From an uncultured Clostridia bacterium (GTDB lineage Bacteria; Bacillota; Clostridia; Christensenellales; Aristaeellaceae): a stretch of 18,684 nucleotides of DNA. A program made the translations under genes and the position numbers. Where the stretch lies: NCBI GenBank assembly GCA_934631025.1, contig CAKTXR010000053.1, positions 1-18,684 on the forward strand. Reading direction: 5' to 3'. The stretch's first letter is position 1. The number at the start of each line of letters is the position of its first letter. This document shows, one piece after another, positions 5,580 to 14,463 of the stretch. The notes beneath the pieces were generated by a model. It did no database searches, had not been told where the DNA came from, and was given only the letters and a program-made list of their open reading frames with translations.

Positions 5580-5608
5580 TTGTATTTGGCGCGCCGCTGT
5601 GGTATAAT
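5580..5608 (+). promoter_or_regulatory. Promoter of the rimP-nusA-infB operon
   Basis: TTGTAT (5580-5585), a 17-bp spacer and TATAAT (5603-5608), with an extended -10 TGG. It predicts a leader of about 140 nt before rimP, long enough for an attenuator. Confidence 0.8.
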
Positions 5609-5666
5609 AGCTTTGCATGAGTGTGTTGTGCAATATGCTCGCGCATCTGCCATAGGAACAAGCGTG

Positions 5667-5690
5667 AAAGAGTGGGGATGCCCACTCTTT
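5667..5690 (+). promoter_or_regulatory. rimP leader hairpin / probable attenuator
   Basis: AAAGAGTGGG (5667-5676) pairs perfectly with CCCACTCTTT (5681-5690) over a GATG tetraloop. The right arm ends in TTT and is followed by GCTGTTGTAT, a poor T-tract, about 58 nt after the predicted start. In B. subtilis the leader of the same operon holds an intrinsic terminator that needs NusA, which gives feedback on NusA level. The strong stem with a weak tail fits that model; the role here is inferred. Confidence 0.65.
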
Positions 5691-5754
5691 GCTGTTGTAT
5701 GCGCATGCGCGCGCTCTTTCATATATTCTGAAATGACGATGGGATGTTGATTTT

Positions 5755-6327
5755 ATGAAGCATACGCTCTCCGGATACGTCGAGCCGACCGCAGCCCGCC
5801 TGGCTCAGGACATGGGCTACGAGCTGGTGGACGTCGAGCTGGTCAAGGAAAACACCGGCCGCTTCCTGCGCTTTTTCATCGATACGCCTGCGGGCGTGGA
5901 TCTGGACGCGCTGGAGAGCTTCCATCGCCGCGTGCTGCCGCTGATGGACGAGGTGGACTACGATTACATGGAGGTCTGCTCGCCCGGCGCGGATCGCCCG
6001 CTCAAGAAGGACAAGGACTTCGAGCGCGCTGTTGGCACGACCGTCGAGGTGCGCCTTTACAAGGCCGTGGACGGGCTGAAGAGCTTCACGGGGACGCTCG
6101 TGGGGCTGATCGACAAAAACGTCGTCATTAAGATCGGCGATGAGGAAAAGGTCTTCCCGCGCGCGAGCGTGGCGCAGGTCGCGCCGGTCATCGAGCTGGA
6201 CGAAGAGGCCATCGACGCGGCGCTGGACGGCGTGTACGATCAGGACGACGATTACGACGAGGTTCTCGACGAATCCATTGAGGATGAAGAGGACGACGAG
6301 GCGGACGAGCAGCCCGCCGATCAGTGA
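5755..6327 (+). CDS. rimP: Ribosome maturation factor RimP
   Basis: 190 residues. RimP binds the 30S subunit and helps S12-dependent late assembly of the small subunit. The N-terminal alpha/beta domain (about 1-82) carries MGYELVDVELVKE and GRFLRFFID, then the family hallmark CSPGADRPLKKDKDF (near 79-93; most members have SPGLDRPL). The C-terminal SH3-like domain spans about 92-150. A further acidic tail of about 35 residues (DQDDDYDEV...EDEEDDEADEQ) makes it longer than the usual 150-160. The start is supported by homology; the ribosome site is weak (GATGGGATG). It is the first gene of the operon, with nusA 46 nt downstream. Confidence 0.95.
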   Translation: MKHTLSGYVEPTAARLAQDMGYELVDVELVKENTGRFLRFFIDTPAGVDLDALESFHRRVLPLMDEVDYDYMEVCSPGADRPLKKDKDFERAVGTTVEVRLYKAVDGLKSFTGTLVGLIDKNVVIKIGDEEKVFPRASVAQVAPVIELDEEAIDAALDGVYDQDDDYDEVLDESIEDEEDDEADEQPADQ

Positions 6328-6373
6328 AGGCCGGTTCGGCCATAACAGTATCATTGACGGAGGAAAATAATCC

Positions 6374-7510
<1,137 letters not shown>

Positions 7511-7537
7511 TTTTTTACAAAATCCAGGAGGATTTTC

Positions 7538-7813
7538 ATGCTCAAACAACGCCGAGTGCCCATGCGCATGTGCGTGGGCTGCCGCGAGATGAAGCCCAAG
7601 AAGGAGCTTCTGCGCGTGGTCAAATCGCCCGAGGGCGCGATCGCCTTCGACCGCGTGGGCAAGGCTCCCGGCCGCGGCGCGTACGTCTGTAAAAGCGCCG
7701 AGTGCCTGAACAAGGCCGTCAGGACCCATGCGCTCGAACGCCAGCTGGAATGCAGCGTGTCCGAAGAGGTTTTCTCTCAGCTCAGCGCGCAGCTGGCCGG
7801 GGAGGACGCTTAA
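7538..7813 (+). CDS. rnpM: YlxR family RNA-binding protein, RNase P modulator
   Basis: 91 residues. It carries the YlxR hallmarks: RMCVGCREMKPKKELLRVV (about 10-28), PGRGAYVC (about 46-53) and a third cysteine in SAECL. The protein binds RNA; in B. subtilis YlxR (RnpM) binds the RNase P RNA and lowers its activity. The start follows a strong AGGAGGA. It always sits between nusA and infB in Bacillota, as here (27 nt after nusA, stop codon directly followed by the next ATG). Confidence 0.92.
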   Translation: MLKQRRVPMRMCVGCREMKPKKELLRVVKSPEGAIAFDRVGKAPGRGAYVCKSAECLNKAVRTHALERQLECSVSEEVFSQLSAQLAGEDA

Positions 7814-8128
7814 ATGAACAGGGCGCTGGGTTCGCTGGGACTGGCCTGCAAGGCGGGCCGCGTGCAGAGCGGTCAGGCGATCTGCGACAAGCTGATCAAG
7901 GCCGGCTCGGCTCATCTCATACTCGTCGACGCAGGCGCGTCGGCCAACACGCGCAAGGCTGTCGCCGACGCCTGCGCCTACTATAACGTCGTCTGCCGCC
8001 TGATTCCCGAGGGGGAATTGGGACGGGCGATCGGTCAGTCCGGCCGCATGGTCGCGGCCATTACGGATAAAGCGCTGGCGGAGCGGCTCAACGTCCTCCT
8101 GGACGGCGCGTTCACAACGATTGAATGA
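7814..8128 (+). CDS. ylxQ: YlxQ, L7Ae-family RNA-binding protein
   Basis: 104 residues. It has the L7Ae/L30e fold pattern: LGLACKAGRVQSG at the N-terminus, LILVDAGASANTRKAVADAC in the middle, and a conserved GELGRAIGQSGRMVAAITD near the C-terminus. These proteins bind kink-turns in RNA; the exact target of YlxQ is not settled. The ATG follows the rnpM stop with no gap, and its ribosome site (GGGGAGGA) lies inside the end of rnpM, so the two are translationally coupled. Confidence 0.92.
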   Translation: MNRALGSLGLACKAGRVQSGQAICDKLIKAGSAHLILVDAGASANTRKAVADACAYYNVVCRLIPEGELGRAIGQSGRMVAAITDKALAERLNVLLDGAFTTIE

Positions 8129-8151
8129 TAACTCGGGGGTGCATGTAGGGA

Positions 8152-11040
8152 ATGTCCAAAGTCAGGGTGCAAGACGCCAGGGTCAGAGCGCAGGATACGG
8201 CCGCCGCGGCCAAGGTGCGCGTCCAGGACGCCACCAAAGAGCTGACCGCCGGAGTGGGACGGGTGTACGATACCGTTTCCCGCTCGCGCAAGCAGGCGCT
8301 GGAAACGCTCAATTCGCTCAAAAAGCTCGAGGAGGCCGCCCGCCAGAAGGTCAGGGAGGCTCAGGAACAGCAGCAGAAGGAAGAACTGAAGCGTCAGCAG
8401 GAGGCGGCCGCCGCCTTCATGAACGCCTATTCCTCCGACAGCGTCGCCGAAGCCGTCCGCTCCGCCGAGTCTGCCCCGCAGAAAACTGAACCCGCTCATG
8501 CCGAGGAAAAGCATGAGCCGAGCGCCCCCGCCGAAACGCCCCGCGCGGAAAAGGCCGAAGAGAAGAGCGAGCCGGTCAAGGCCGACGCGCCCAAGGCTGA
8601 AGCGCCCCGGAGCGCCGACAAGCCGGCTGACCGACGCGCCGACGCGCCCCGCGGCCCCTATGGCCGCCCCGTGCAGCCCGCTCAGGGTCAGCAGCAGTAC
8701 GGCCGCCCCGCGCAGCCCGCTCAGGGACAGGGACAGTATGGCCGTCCCGCGCCGCAGGGGCAGGGACAGTACGGCCGTCCTGCGCCGCAGGGACAGGGCC
8801 AGTACGGTCGTCCCGCCCAGCAGGGTCAGGGTCAGTACGGTCGTCCCGCCCAGCAGGGTCAGGGTCAGTATGGCCGCCCCGCGCAGGGTGGTCAGGGTCA
8901 GTACGGCCGTCCGGCACAGGGCGGACAGGGACAGTACGGCCGTCCGGCGCCGCAGGGCGGGCAGGGTCAGTACGGCCGTCCGGCACAGGGCGGTCAGGGC
9001 GGCTCGTTCGGCAATCGTCCCCCGCGTCCCGCGCAGGGCGGCGGACTGGGCCGCAAGCTGAGCAGCGAGCTGGCTCCCGCGGTCGAGAAGGAGCGCGTCT
9101 CCAACTACGATCCGAATAAGAAGAACTACGTTCGCCAGAACGATCCTGAGCGCACGGTGAAGAACCGCAAGCAGCAGTCCAGCGCCAAGGGCAGCATGGC
9201 CTACGGCATGGACGATGAATTCGAGCGCGGCAAGCGCGGCAAGAAGAAGGCGCAGATCCAGCAGCCCAAGCCGGAACCGGTGAAGATCGAAAAGGCGATC
9301 ATGAACAACGAGACGATCACCGTCAAGGATCTCTCCGAGCGCATCGGCAAGCCCAGCGCCGAGATCATCAAGAAGCTGATGCTGCTGGGCATCATGGCGA
9401 CGATCAATGCCGAGCTGGACTTCGACACGGCGCAGCTGGTCTGCTCCGAGTTCGACATCGAGCTGGAGCTGAAGCTGGACAAGACCGCCGAGGACGAGCT
9501 GTCCGACGAGAACTTCGAGGACAAGGAAGAGGATCTGATCGTGCGCAATCCGGTCGTGACCATCATGGGCCACGTCGACCACGGCAAGACCTCCCTGCTC
9601 GACTACATCCGCAAGACGCGCGTCACCGCCAGCGAGGCCGGCGGCATCACGCAGCACATCGGCGCTTACACCGTGAACGTGGGCGATAAGGGCATCACTT
9701 TCCTCGACACCCCCGGCCACGAAGCGTTCACCGCGATGCGTGCGCGCGGCGCCATGGCGACCGACATCGCCGTGCTGGTGGTCGCGGCCGACGACGGCGT
9801 CATGCCGCAGACCATCGAATCGATCAACCACGCCAAGGCGGCCAACGTGCCGGTCATTGTGGCGATCAACAAGTGCGACAAGCCCACCGCCAACCCCGAA
9901 AAGATCCGCACCGAGCTGACCGAATACGGTCTCGTCGCGGAGGAGTGGGGCGGCGATACCATCATGGTCGAGGTGTCCGCCACCACCGGCCAGAACATCG
10001 ACCAGCTGCTCGAGATGATCCTGCTGGTGGCCGAGGTGCAGAACCTGCGCGCCAACCCGAACCGCAAGGCGCGCGGCATCATCATCGAGGCGCGTCTGGA
10101 CAAGGGCCGCGGCCCCGTGGCCACCGTGCTGGTGCAGAACGGCACCCTGATGATCGGCGATACCATCGTCGCGGGCACGGCGTACGGTCGCGTGCGCGCC
10201 ATGGTGAACGACCGCGGCGAGCGCGTCAAGAGCGCTGGCCCGTCTATGCCGGTCGAGGTCATCGGCTTTAACGACGTGCCGTCCGCCGGCGACATCATCA
10301 GCGCCGTGGACGACGACAAGCTGAGCCGTCAGGTGGCCGAGGAGCGCAAGGACAAGCTGCGCGCCGCGCTCATCAAGTCCCAGACCAAGACCTCGCTGGA
10401 CGATCTGTTCAACCAGATCAGCGCCGGCCAGGTGAAGGATCTCAACCTGATCGTCAAGGCCGACGTTCAGGGCTCCGTCGAGGCGGTCAAGCAGTCGCTT
10501 GAAAAGCTGTCCAACGACGAGGTGCGCGTGCGCTGCATCCATGGCGGCGTGGGCGCGATCACTGAGACCGACGTCATGCTGGCCTCGGCTTCGAACGCCA
10601 TCATCATCGGTTTCAACGTGCGCCACGACAACGCGGTGCGCGATCTGGCCGAGCGCGAGAACGTCGACATTCGGCTGTACCGCGTCATCTACAACGCCAT
10701 CGAGGAAATCCAGGCGGCCATGAAGGGCCTGCTTGCGCCCAAGTTCAAGGAGACCGTGCTGGGCCGCGCCGAGGTGCGCCAGACCTACAAGGTGTCCGGC
10801 GTGGGCACGATCGCCGGCTGCTATGTGCTCGACGGCAAGATCCAGAGAAACGCCAAGGCGCGCCTGCTGCGCGACAACGTGGTCATCACCGAGACGAAGA
10901 TCGATTCGCTGCGCCGCTTCAAGGACGACGCGAAGGAAGTCGCCTCGGGCTACGAGTGCGGCGTGGGGCTGGAGAATTACAACGACGTCAAGGAAGGCGA
11001 TGTGATCGAGTGCTTCCAGATGGAAGAAGTGGCTCAGTAA
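8152..11040 (+). CDS. infB: Translation initiation factor IF-2
   Basis: 962 residues, longer than the usual 700-850 of Bacillota. IF-2 is the GTPase that places initiator tRNA on the 30S subunit and promotes subunit joining. Layout: a helical charged N-terminus (1-90), an Ala/Pro/Glu-rich linker (90-165), a Gly/Gln/Tyr/Arg/Pro repeat tract (about 167-285), a basic linker, the IF2-N domain (ITVKDLSERIGKPSAEIIKK, about 388-440), then the G domain with GHVDHGKT (473-480), DTPGH (519-523) and NKCD (573-576). Domains II, III and C2 follow to the end. All GTP-binding motifs are intact. The start at 8152 is 23 nt after ylxQ; the ribosome site is a rather distant GGGGGTG plus TAGGGA close to the ATG. 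It is the last gene before the terminator at 11080. Confidence 0.97.
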   Translation: MSKVRVQDARVRAQDTAAAAKVRVQDATKELTAGVGRVYDTVSRSRKQALETLNSLKKLEEAARQKVREAQEQQQKEELKRQQEAAAAFMNAYSSDSVAEAVRSAESAPQKTEPAHAEEKHEPSAPAETPRAEKAEEKSEPVKADAPKAEAPRSADKPADRRADAPRGPYGRPVQPAQGQQQYGRPAQPAQGQGQYGRPAPQGQGQYGRPAPQGQGQYGRPAQQGQGQYGRPAQQGQGQYGRPAQGGQGQYGRPAQGGQGQYGRPAPQGGQGQYGRPAQGGQGGSFGNRPPRPAQGGGLGRKLSSELAPAVEKERVSNYDPNKKNYVRQNDPERTVKNRKQQSSAKGSMAYGMDDEFERGKRGKKKAQIQQPKPEPVKIEKAIMNNETITVKDLSERIGKPSAEIIKKLMLLGIMATINAELDFDTAQLVCSEFDIELELKLDKTAEDELSDENFEDKEEDLIVRNPVVTIMGHVDHGKTSLLDYIRKTRVTASEAGGITQHIGAYTVNVGDKGITFLDTPGHEAFTAMRARGAMATDIAVLVVAADDGVMPQTIESINHAKAANVPVIVAINKCDKPTANPEKIRTELTEYGLVAEEWGGDTIMVEVSATTGQNIDQLLEMILLVAEVQNLRANPNRKARGIIIEARLDKGRGPVATVLVQNGTLMIGDTIVAGTAYGRVRAMVNDRGERVKSAGPSMPVEVIGFNDVPSAGDIISAVDDDKLSRQVAEERKDKLRAALIKSQTKTSLDDLFNQISAGQVKDLNLIVKADVQGSVEAVKQSLEKLSNDEVRVRCIHGGVGAITETDVMLASASNAIIIGFNVRHDNAVRDLAERENVDIRLYRVIYNAIEEIQAAMKGLLAPKFKETVLGRAEVRQTYKVSGVGTIAGCYVLDGKIQRNAKARLLRDNVVITETKIDSLRRFKDDAKEVASGYECGVGLENYNDVKEGDVIECFQMEEVAQ
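8650..9006 (+). repeat. In-frame repeat tract inside infB
   Basis: About ten tandem units of 30-36 bp encode variants of GQGQYGRPAQ: one PYGRPV unit followed by nine with QYGRPA. Units differ by small in-frame insertions (QPAQGQ, PQGQ, QQGQ, QGGQ, PQGGQ). Several neighbouring units are almost identical in DNA, a sign of recent expansion. The peptide is basic and disordered. Confidence 0.9.
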
Positions 11041-11079
11041 CCAGCCGCGCGCGGCCGGTCACGCATTAAACGCATGACA

Positions 11080-11113
11080 GGGGATGTTTCCGGCCGGAAG
11101 CATCCCCTTTTTT
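11080..11113 (+). terminator. Intrinsic terminator after infB
   Basis: GGGGATGTTTCC (11080-11091) pairs with GGAAGCATCCCC (11096-11107), with one G-U, closing on GGCC and followed by six T. It lies 39 bp after infB and separates it from rbfA, which in most Bacillota is cotranscribed with infB. Confidence 0.9.
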
Positions 11114-11938
11114 CGAAATAGTCACGTTCGTCGGCGAAGCATTTACTGGAAGCCGTCGATCATCTGGGGGATTGATTCTGTTGAGCATTCGTCCGATACA
11201 GACGAAAAGCAGAAATGGATGGCCGTCTGGATATGACATGCTGTCGCCTGATTGAGGTGTGCGCTGTATATTCAATGCGGATGGCGCTGAAAAAGCTGAT
11301 GGATGAAGGCTGTTCGCGAGCGCTGTTTTTCGCGGGTGCTGGAAGAAATTTGCTGTTCTGCTGGAGATTTTGCATGCCGCATGTGTGCGGGCGAACGCCT
11401 GATATGTGACTACAATTTGGATGGCATGCCTGTGCGTAGTGCGCTTGCTGAAGCGCTGCTGCTCCGTTCGGAGACGGCGCGCTTTCTGATTCCACGGACG
11501 AGCCGCCTGTTCAGCCATATCGTGCGTTTGCTGTTTCTGTGCAGAAGGCTTTTGAGAGACGTGTTTTTGATTTTGCGTGCTGTGCGTTTGGCGCGGCTAT
11601 TTCTGCGAGCTTGACGGATGAAGCCTGTTCAAACACGCTGCTTTTCTCATCGGCGCTGAAAGAGTATTGATGATTTGCACAGAGACGTTTGCGCGCCGCA
11701 TGCATGTGGGCGCAAACCAGAAGGACGCGCTGTATTCGCCGGAGTTTTGCTGGGCATGCTGATTTTTGTGAGCGCCGCTGTGGGGCTTTGCGCGTGCGGT
11801 GAGAGTTCCTGTATTTTCCGATGCCGCATGTTCTGCGCGCTGAATATGCTATTTATTCCTTTCCCAATCGTTTTCACAATCTGCGCGGCGTGCAGTCCGC
11901 GCTTCATTTCAAAAAGACCGACATTCGAGGTGATATTT
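11114..11938. other. 825-bp spacer with decayed direct repeats, no gene seen
   Basis: No reading frame here has a ribosome site, a recognisable motif or infB-like codon use. The plus strand is rich in G and T and lower in GC than the flanking genes. A direct repeat is visible: about 11301-11405 and about 11616-11722 align from GGATGAAG(G/C)CTGTTC through GCTG(C/T)TTTTC to GCCGCATG, at roughly two thirds identity by eye with small indels. A third, shorter match (GATGCCGCATG) is near 11820. No clear promoter for rbfA could be chosen. Confidence 0.6.
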
Positions 11939-12298
11939 ATGCCCGCTTATGACCGCATTGATCGAATTTCCGAGGAGATTCGCCGCAACGTCGACAAGAT
12001 CATCCGCGAGGATGTGCGCGATCCCCGCATCGACGGCACCTGGTCGCTGGTGCGCGCCGAGGCCACGCGCGATCTGCGCTATTGCAAGATCCGCGTGAGT
12101 ATTCTCGAGAGCGACAGGCGCGCGCCGATGATGGACGCGCTCAAGAAGGCCGCCGGCTTCATCCGCCGCGAACTGAGCCACCGCATGATGCTGCGCTATA
12201 CGCCCGAGCTGCTCTTCGAGCTGGACACGAACATCGAGTACGCCGCGCACATCAACGAGCTGCTCAAACAGGAGGAACGTCATGACGACCAGCCGTGA
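11939..12298 (+). CDS. rbfA: 30S ribosome-binding factor RbfA
   Basis: 119 residues. RbfA binds free 30S subunits near helix 1 of 16S rRNA during late maturation and cold adaptation. Family segments: DRIDRISEEIRRNVDKIIRE (5-24), DPRIDG, CKIRVSIL, a KKAAGFIRRELSHRMMLRYTPELLFELD block (about 68-95), and a C-terminal INELLKQE. The start at 11939 is chosen because GAGGTG lies 7 nt upstream and the family begins there. The open frame continues upstream to 11675, but that part lacks homology and lies in the spacer. It overlaps nrnA by 17 nt. Confidence 0.95.
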   Translation: MPAYDRIDRISEEIRRNVDKIIREDVRDPRIDGTWSLVRAEATRDLRYCKIRVSILESDRRAPMMDALKKAAGFIRRELSHRMMLRYTPELLFELDTNIEYAAHINELLKQEERHDDQP

Positions 12299-13250
12299 CG
12301 TGGCCGAATGGCTCAAAAGCCATGACGACCTGCTCATACTCACGCATCTGCACCCCGACGGCGACGCGCTCGGCTCGTCGCTGGCGCTGTGCCTGATGCT
12401 GGAATCGCTCGGCAAGCGCGCCGCGGTCTGCTGTCAGGACGGCTGCCCGAGTTATCTCGGCGTGCTGCCCGCGCGCGACCGGCTGTATCTGCCCGAGAAC
12501 CTGCCTTTCGAGCCGAAGGCGCTGGTGTGCGTCGATCTGAGCGTCGCCGACCGGCTGGGGCGCGCCGCGTTCCTGCTCGATCGGGGGCTGCCGGTGTGCT
12601 GCGTCGATCATCACGAGCAGCCGACGCTTTTGGCCGACGTTTCGCTGGTCAGGCCGGACGCCGCCGCGTCGGGCGAGCTGATTGATAAAATTCGCCGAGA
12701 GATGGACGCGCCGCTCACGCGCGATATGGCGCTGTGCCTGTACGCCGCCATTTCGACCGACACCGGCAACTTCGCGTTCAGTTGCACCACGCCGGACGCG
12801 CTGCGCACCGTGGCCGATTGCGTCGAGACAGGCATTGACATCGACGCAATGAACTACGAGCTGTTCCGCAAGCGCACGAGGGCGCGCACAAAGCTGCTCG
12901 GGCGCGCGATCGAGGGCATGACCTTCCTCTGCGCGGGCAAAATCGCGCTGATGACGCTGCGCAGCGACGATTTTGCGGCGTGCAGCGCAGCCATGGCCGA
13001 CACCGAGGGCGCGGTCAATTTCGGCGTCAACGTTGAAGGCGTGCTGGCCGCGATCCTCGCCGTACAGCAGGGCGGGCAGGTCAAGTTCAGCCTGCGCTCG
13101 CGCGGCGCGGTTAATGTGGCGGCGCTTCTGCGTCCGCTGGGCGGCGGAGGCCACGAACGCGCCGCCGGACTGACGCTCGAGGGCGATTTCGACGCGTGCG
13201 TCGAGCGCGTGCTGACGGCTGTGCAGGCCGCCGTTGAAGCGCTGGGCTGA
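12282..13250 (+). CDS. nrnA: DHH-family phosphoesterase, nanoRNase/pAp phosphatase NrnA
   Basis: 322 residues. Family enzymes degrade short RNA (nanoRNA) or cyclic-dinucleotide breakdown products and 3'-phosphoadenosine 5'-phosphate, using two Mn ions. The DHH domain shows THLHPDGDALGSS (21-33; H22, D26 and D28 bind metal), VCVDLS (about 85-90), and the DHH signature VDHHE (D109-H110-H111). The DHHA1 domain ends in GGGGHERAAG (287-296), which binds substrate. All are intact. The ribosome site is AGGAGGAA within the end of rbfA, and the two genes overlap by 17 nt, so they are coupled. This rbfA-nrnA-truB order is standard in Bacillota. Confidence 0.93.
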   Translation: MTTSRDVAEWLKSHDDLLILTHLHPDGDALGSSLALCLMLESLGKRAAVCCQDGCPSYLGVLPARDRLYLPENLPFEPKALVCVDLSVADRLGRAAFLLDRGLPVCCVDHHEQPTLLADVSLVRPDAAASGELIDKIRREMDAPLTRDMALCLYAAISTDTGNFAFSCTTPDALRTVADCVETGIDIDAMNYELFRKRTRARTKLLGRAIEGMTFLCAGKIALMTLRSDDFAACSAAMADTEGAVNFGVNVEGVLAAILAVQQGGQVKFSLRSRGAVNVAALLRPLGGGGHERAAGLTLEGDFDACVERVLTAVQAAVEALG

Positions 13251-13560
13251 TTGCGGGGGCAGAGCGGGGGGCAGACCTCAGCTTCGGCACGCTGCGCGGG
13301 GCGGTTCGTTGCCGCTTATTGGCCGGTTTGCTGATGCAATGAAGAGTAGAGCGCTCGTATGCTGAGATTTGGCGGTGCGTTCTGAACGACAGCAAAGGCC
13401 GGCGCTGATCTGGGATTTGCTGATTTGCGTGTGGCTGACTAAAAAATGAAATTCGCGCGGCGTTCAGCCTGTGGGTTTTGTGCGCGGCGCGATTTTTGCG
13501 GCGCTGAATGAACGCGCGGCCGGTCGAGCGCCTGTTTACAGTATAGGAAGGAGTCCTCTC
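13251..13560. other. 310-bp spacer between nrnA and truB, no gene seen
   Basis: An open frame runs into truB from 13471, but without a ribosome site or homology. The composition (lower GC, many G and T on the plus strand) resembles the spacer at 11114-11938. A partial inverted repeat is present: CGCGCGGCGTTCAGC near 13455-13469 against GCGCTGAATGAACGCGCGG near 13500-13518. No terminator with a T-tract or convincing promoter is seen. Confidence 0.5.
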
Positions 13561-14463
13561 ATGGACGGATTTCTCAATATTCTCAAGCCGCCGGGCATGA
13601 GCTCGGGCGATATGGTCTTTCAGGTACGGCGGCTGCTGCCCCGCGGCACGCGCGTCGGCCACGGCGGCACGCTCGATCCCGACGCGGCGGGCGTGCTGCC
13701 CGTGTGCGTGGGGCGTGCGGCGCGGCTGTTCGACTATATCATTGACAAGCAGAAAACGTATATCGCTGAGCTGCGGCTGGGCGTTGTGACCGACACGCAG
13801 GACGCAAGCGGCGCTGTACTCGAGCGGCACGACGCGTCGGCTGTGACCGAGGACGACGTGCGCGCGGTGCTGCCCCGCTTCACCGGCACGATTTCTCAGA
13901 TTCCGCCGATGTATTCGGCGCTCAAGCGCGGCGGGCAGAAGCTGTGCGATCTGGCGCGCAAGGGCGAGAGCCTTGAGCTGGAGCCGCGCCCCGTGACCAT
14001 CCACGCGATCGAGTATATCGCGCGGCGCGACGAGACGGCGCATCTGCTGCGCGTCACCTGCGGCAAGGGGACGTACATCCGCACGCTCTGCCACGATATC
14101 GGCGCGGCGCTGGGCGTGGGCGGGCACATGGCGTTTCTGCTGCGCGGCGCGGCGGGCTGCTTCGACGTGCAGTCGGCTGCGACGCTTGAGGAGCTGAAGG
14201 CCGCCGCCGGAGAAAATCGCCTTGAGACGCTGCTCTATCCGCTCGACGCGCCGCTGGAGCATATCCGCGCCGTGCGGCTGGGCACAACGTGGATGAAGAG
14301 CGTGATAAACGGCGTGCCTGTGCGCGTGCCGGGCGAGGTTTTTGCGCCGGACGAGATCGTGCGCGTGTATCTGAAGGACGCGTTCGTCGGTATCGGTCAG
14401 GCGGACGAGAGCGGGCTGATTCGGTTCAGAGTGTGCTTTGGCAAGGAAGCGCTGCAGCCCTGA
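13561..14463 (+). CDS. truB: tRNA pseudouridine-55 synthase TruB
   Basis: 300 residues. TruB converts U55 in the T-loop of most tRNAs to pseudouridine. The N-terminus shows NILKPPGMSSGDMV (6-19), then HGGTLDPDAAGVLPVCVG with catalytic D39, the YIAELRLGVVTDTQDA segment, PPMYSALKRGGQKLCDLARKG (family motif PP.(F/Y)SA.K..G), and CGKGTYIRTLCHDIG, all intact. A PUA-like C-terminal domain follows. The start at 13561 has AGGAAGGAG about 8 nt upstream. Unusually for this cluster it is separated from both neighbours by long spacers. Confidence 0.95.
   Translation: MDGFLNILKPPGMSSGDMVFQVRRLLPRGTRVGHGGTLDPDAAGVLPVCVGRAARLFDYIIDKQKTYIAELRLGVVTDTQDASGAVLERHDASAVTEDDVRAVLPRFTGTISQIPPMYSALKRGGQKLCDLARKGESLELEPRPVTIHAIEYIARRDETAHLLRVTCGKGTYIRTLCHDIGAALGVGGHMAFLLRGAAGCFDVQSAATLEELKAAAGENRLETLLYPLDAPLEHIRAVRLGTTWMKSVINGVPVRVPGEVFAPDEIVRVYLKDAFVGIGQADESGLIRFRVCFGKEALQP

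Noticed and set aside
8650..9006. CRISPR array or minisatellite
   Set aside because: Units are in frame within infB, have no spacers, and encode one peptide repeat.
8035..10626. 863-codon open frame antisense to infB
   Set aside because: Long antisense frames are common opposite GC-rich genes. The content is low-complexity (His/Asp/Leu/Gly-rich) and IF-2 motifs are intact on the other strand.
11675..11938. N-terminal extension of RbfA with a hydrophobic segment
   Set aside because: The frame is open by chance through the spacer. RbfA homology and the ribosome site start at 11939, and RbfA is a cytoplasmic protein.
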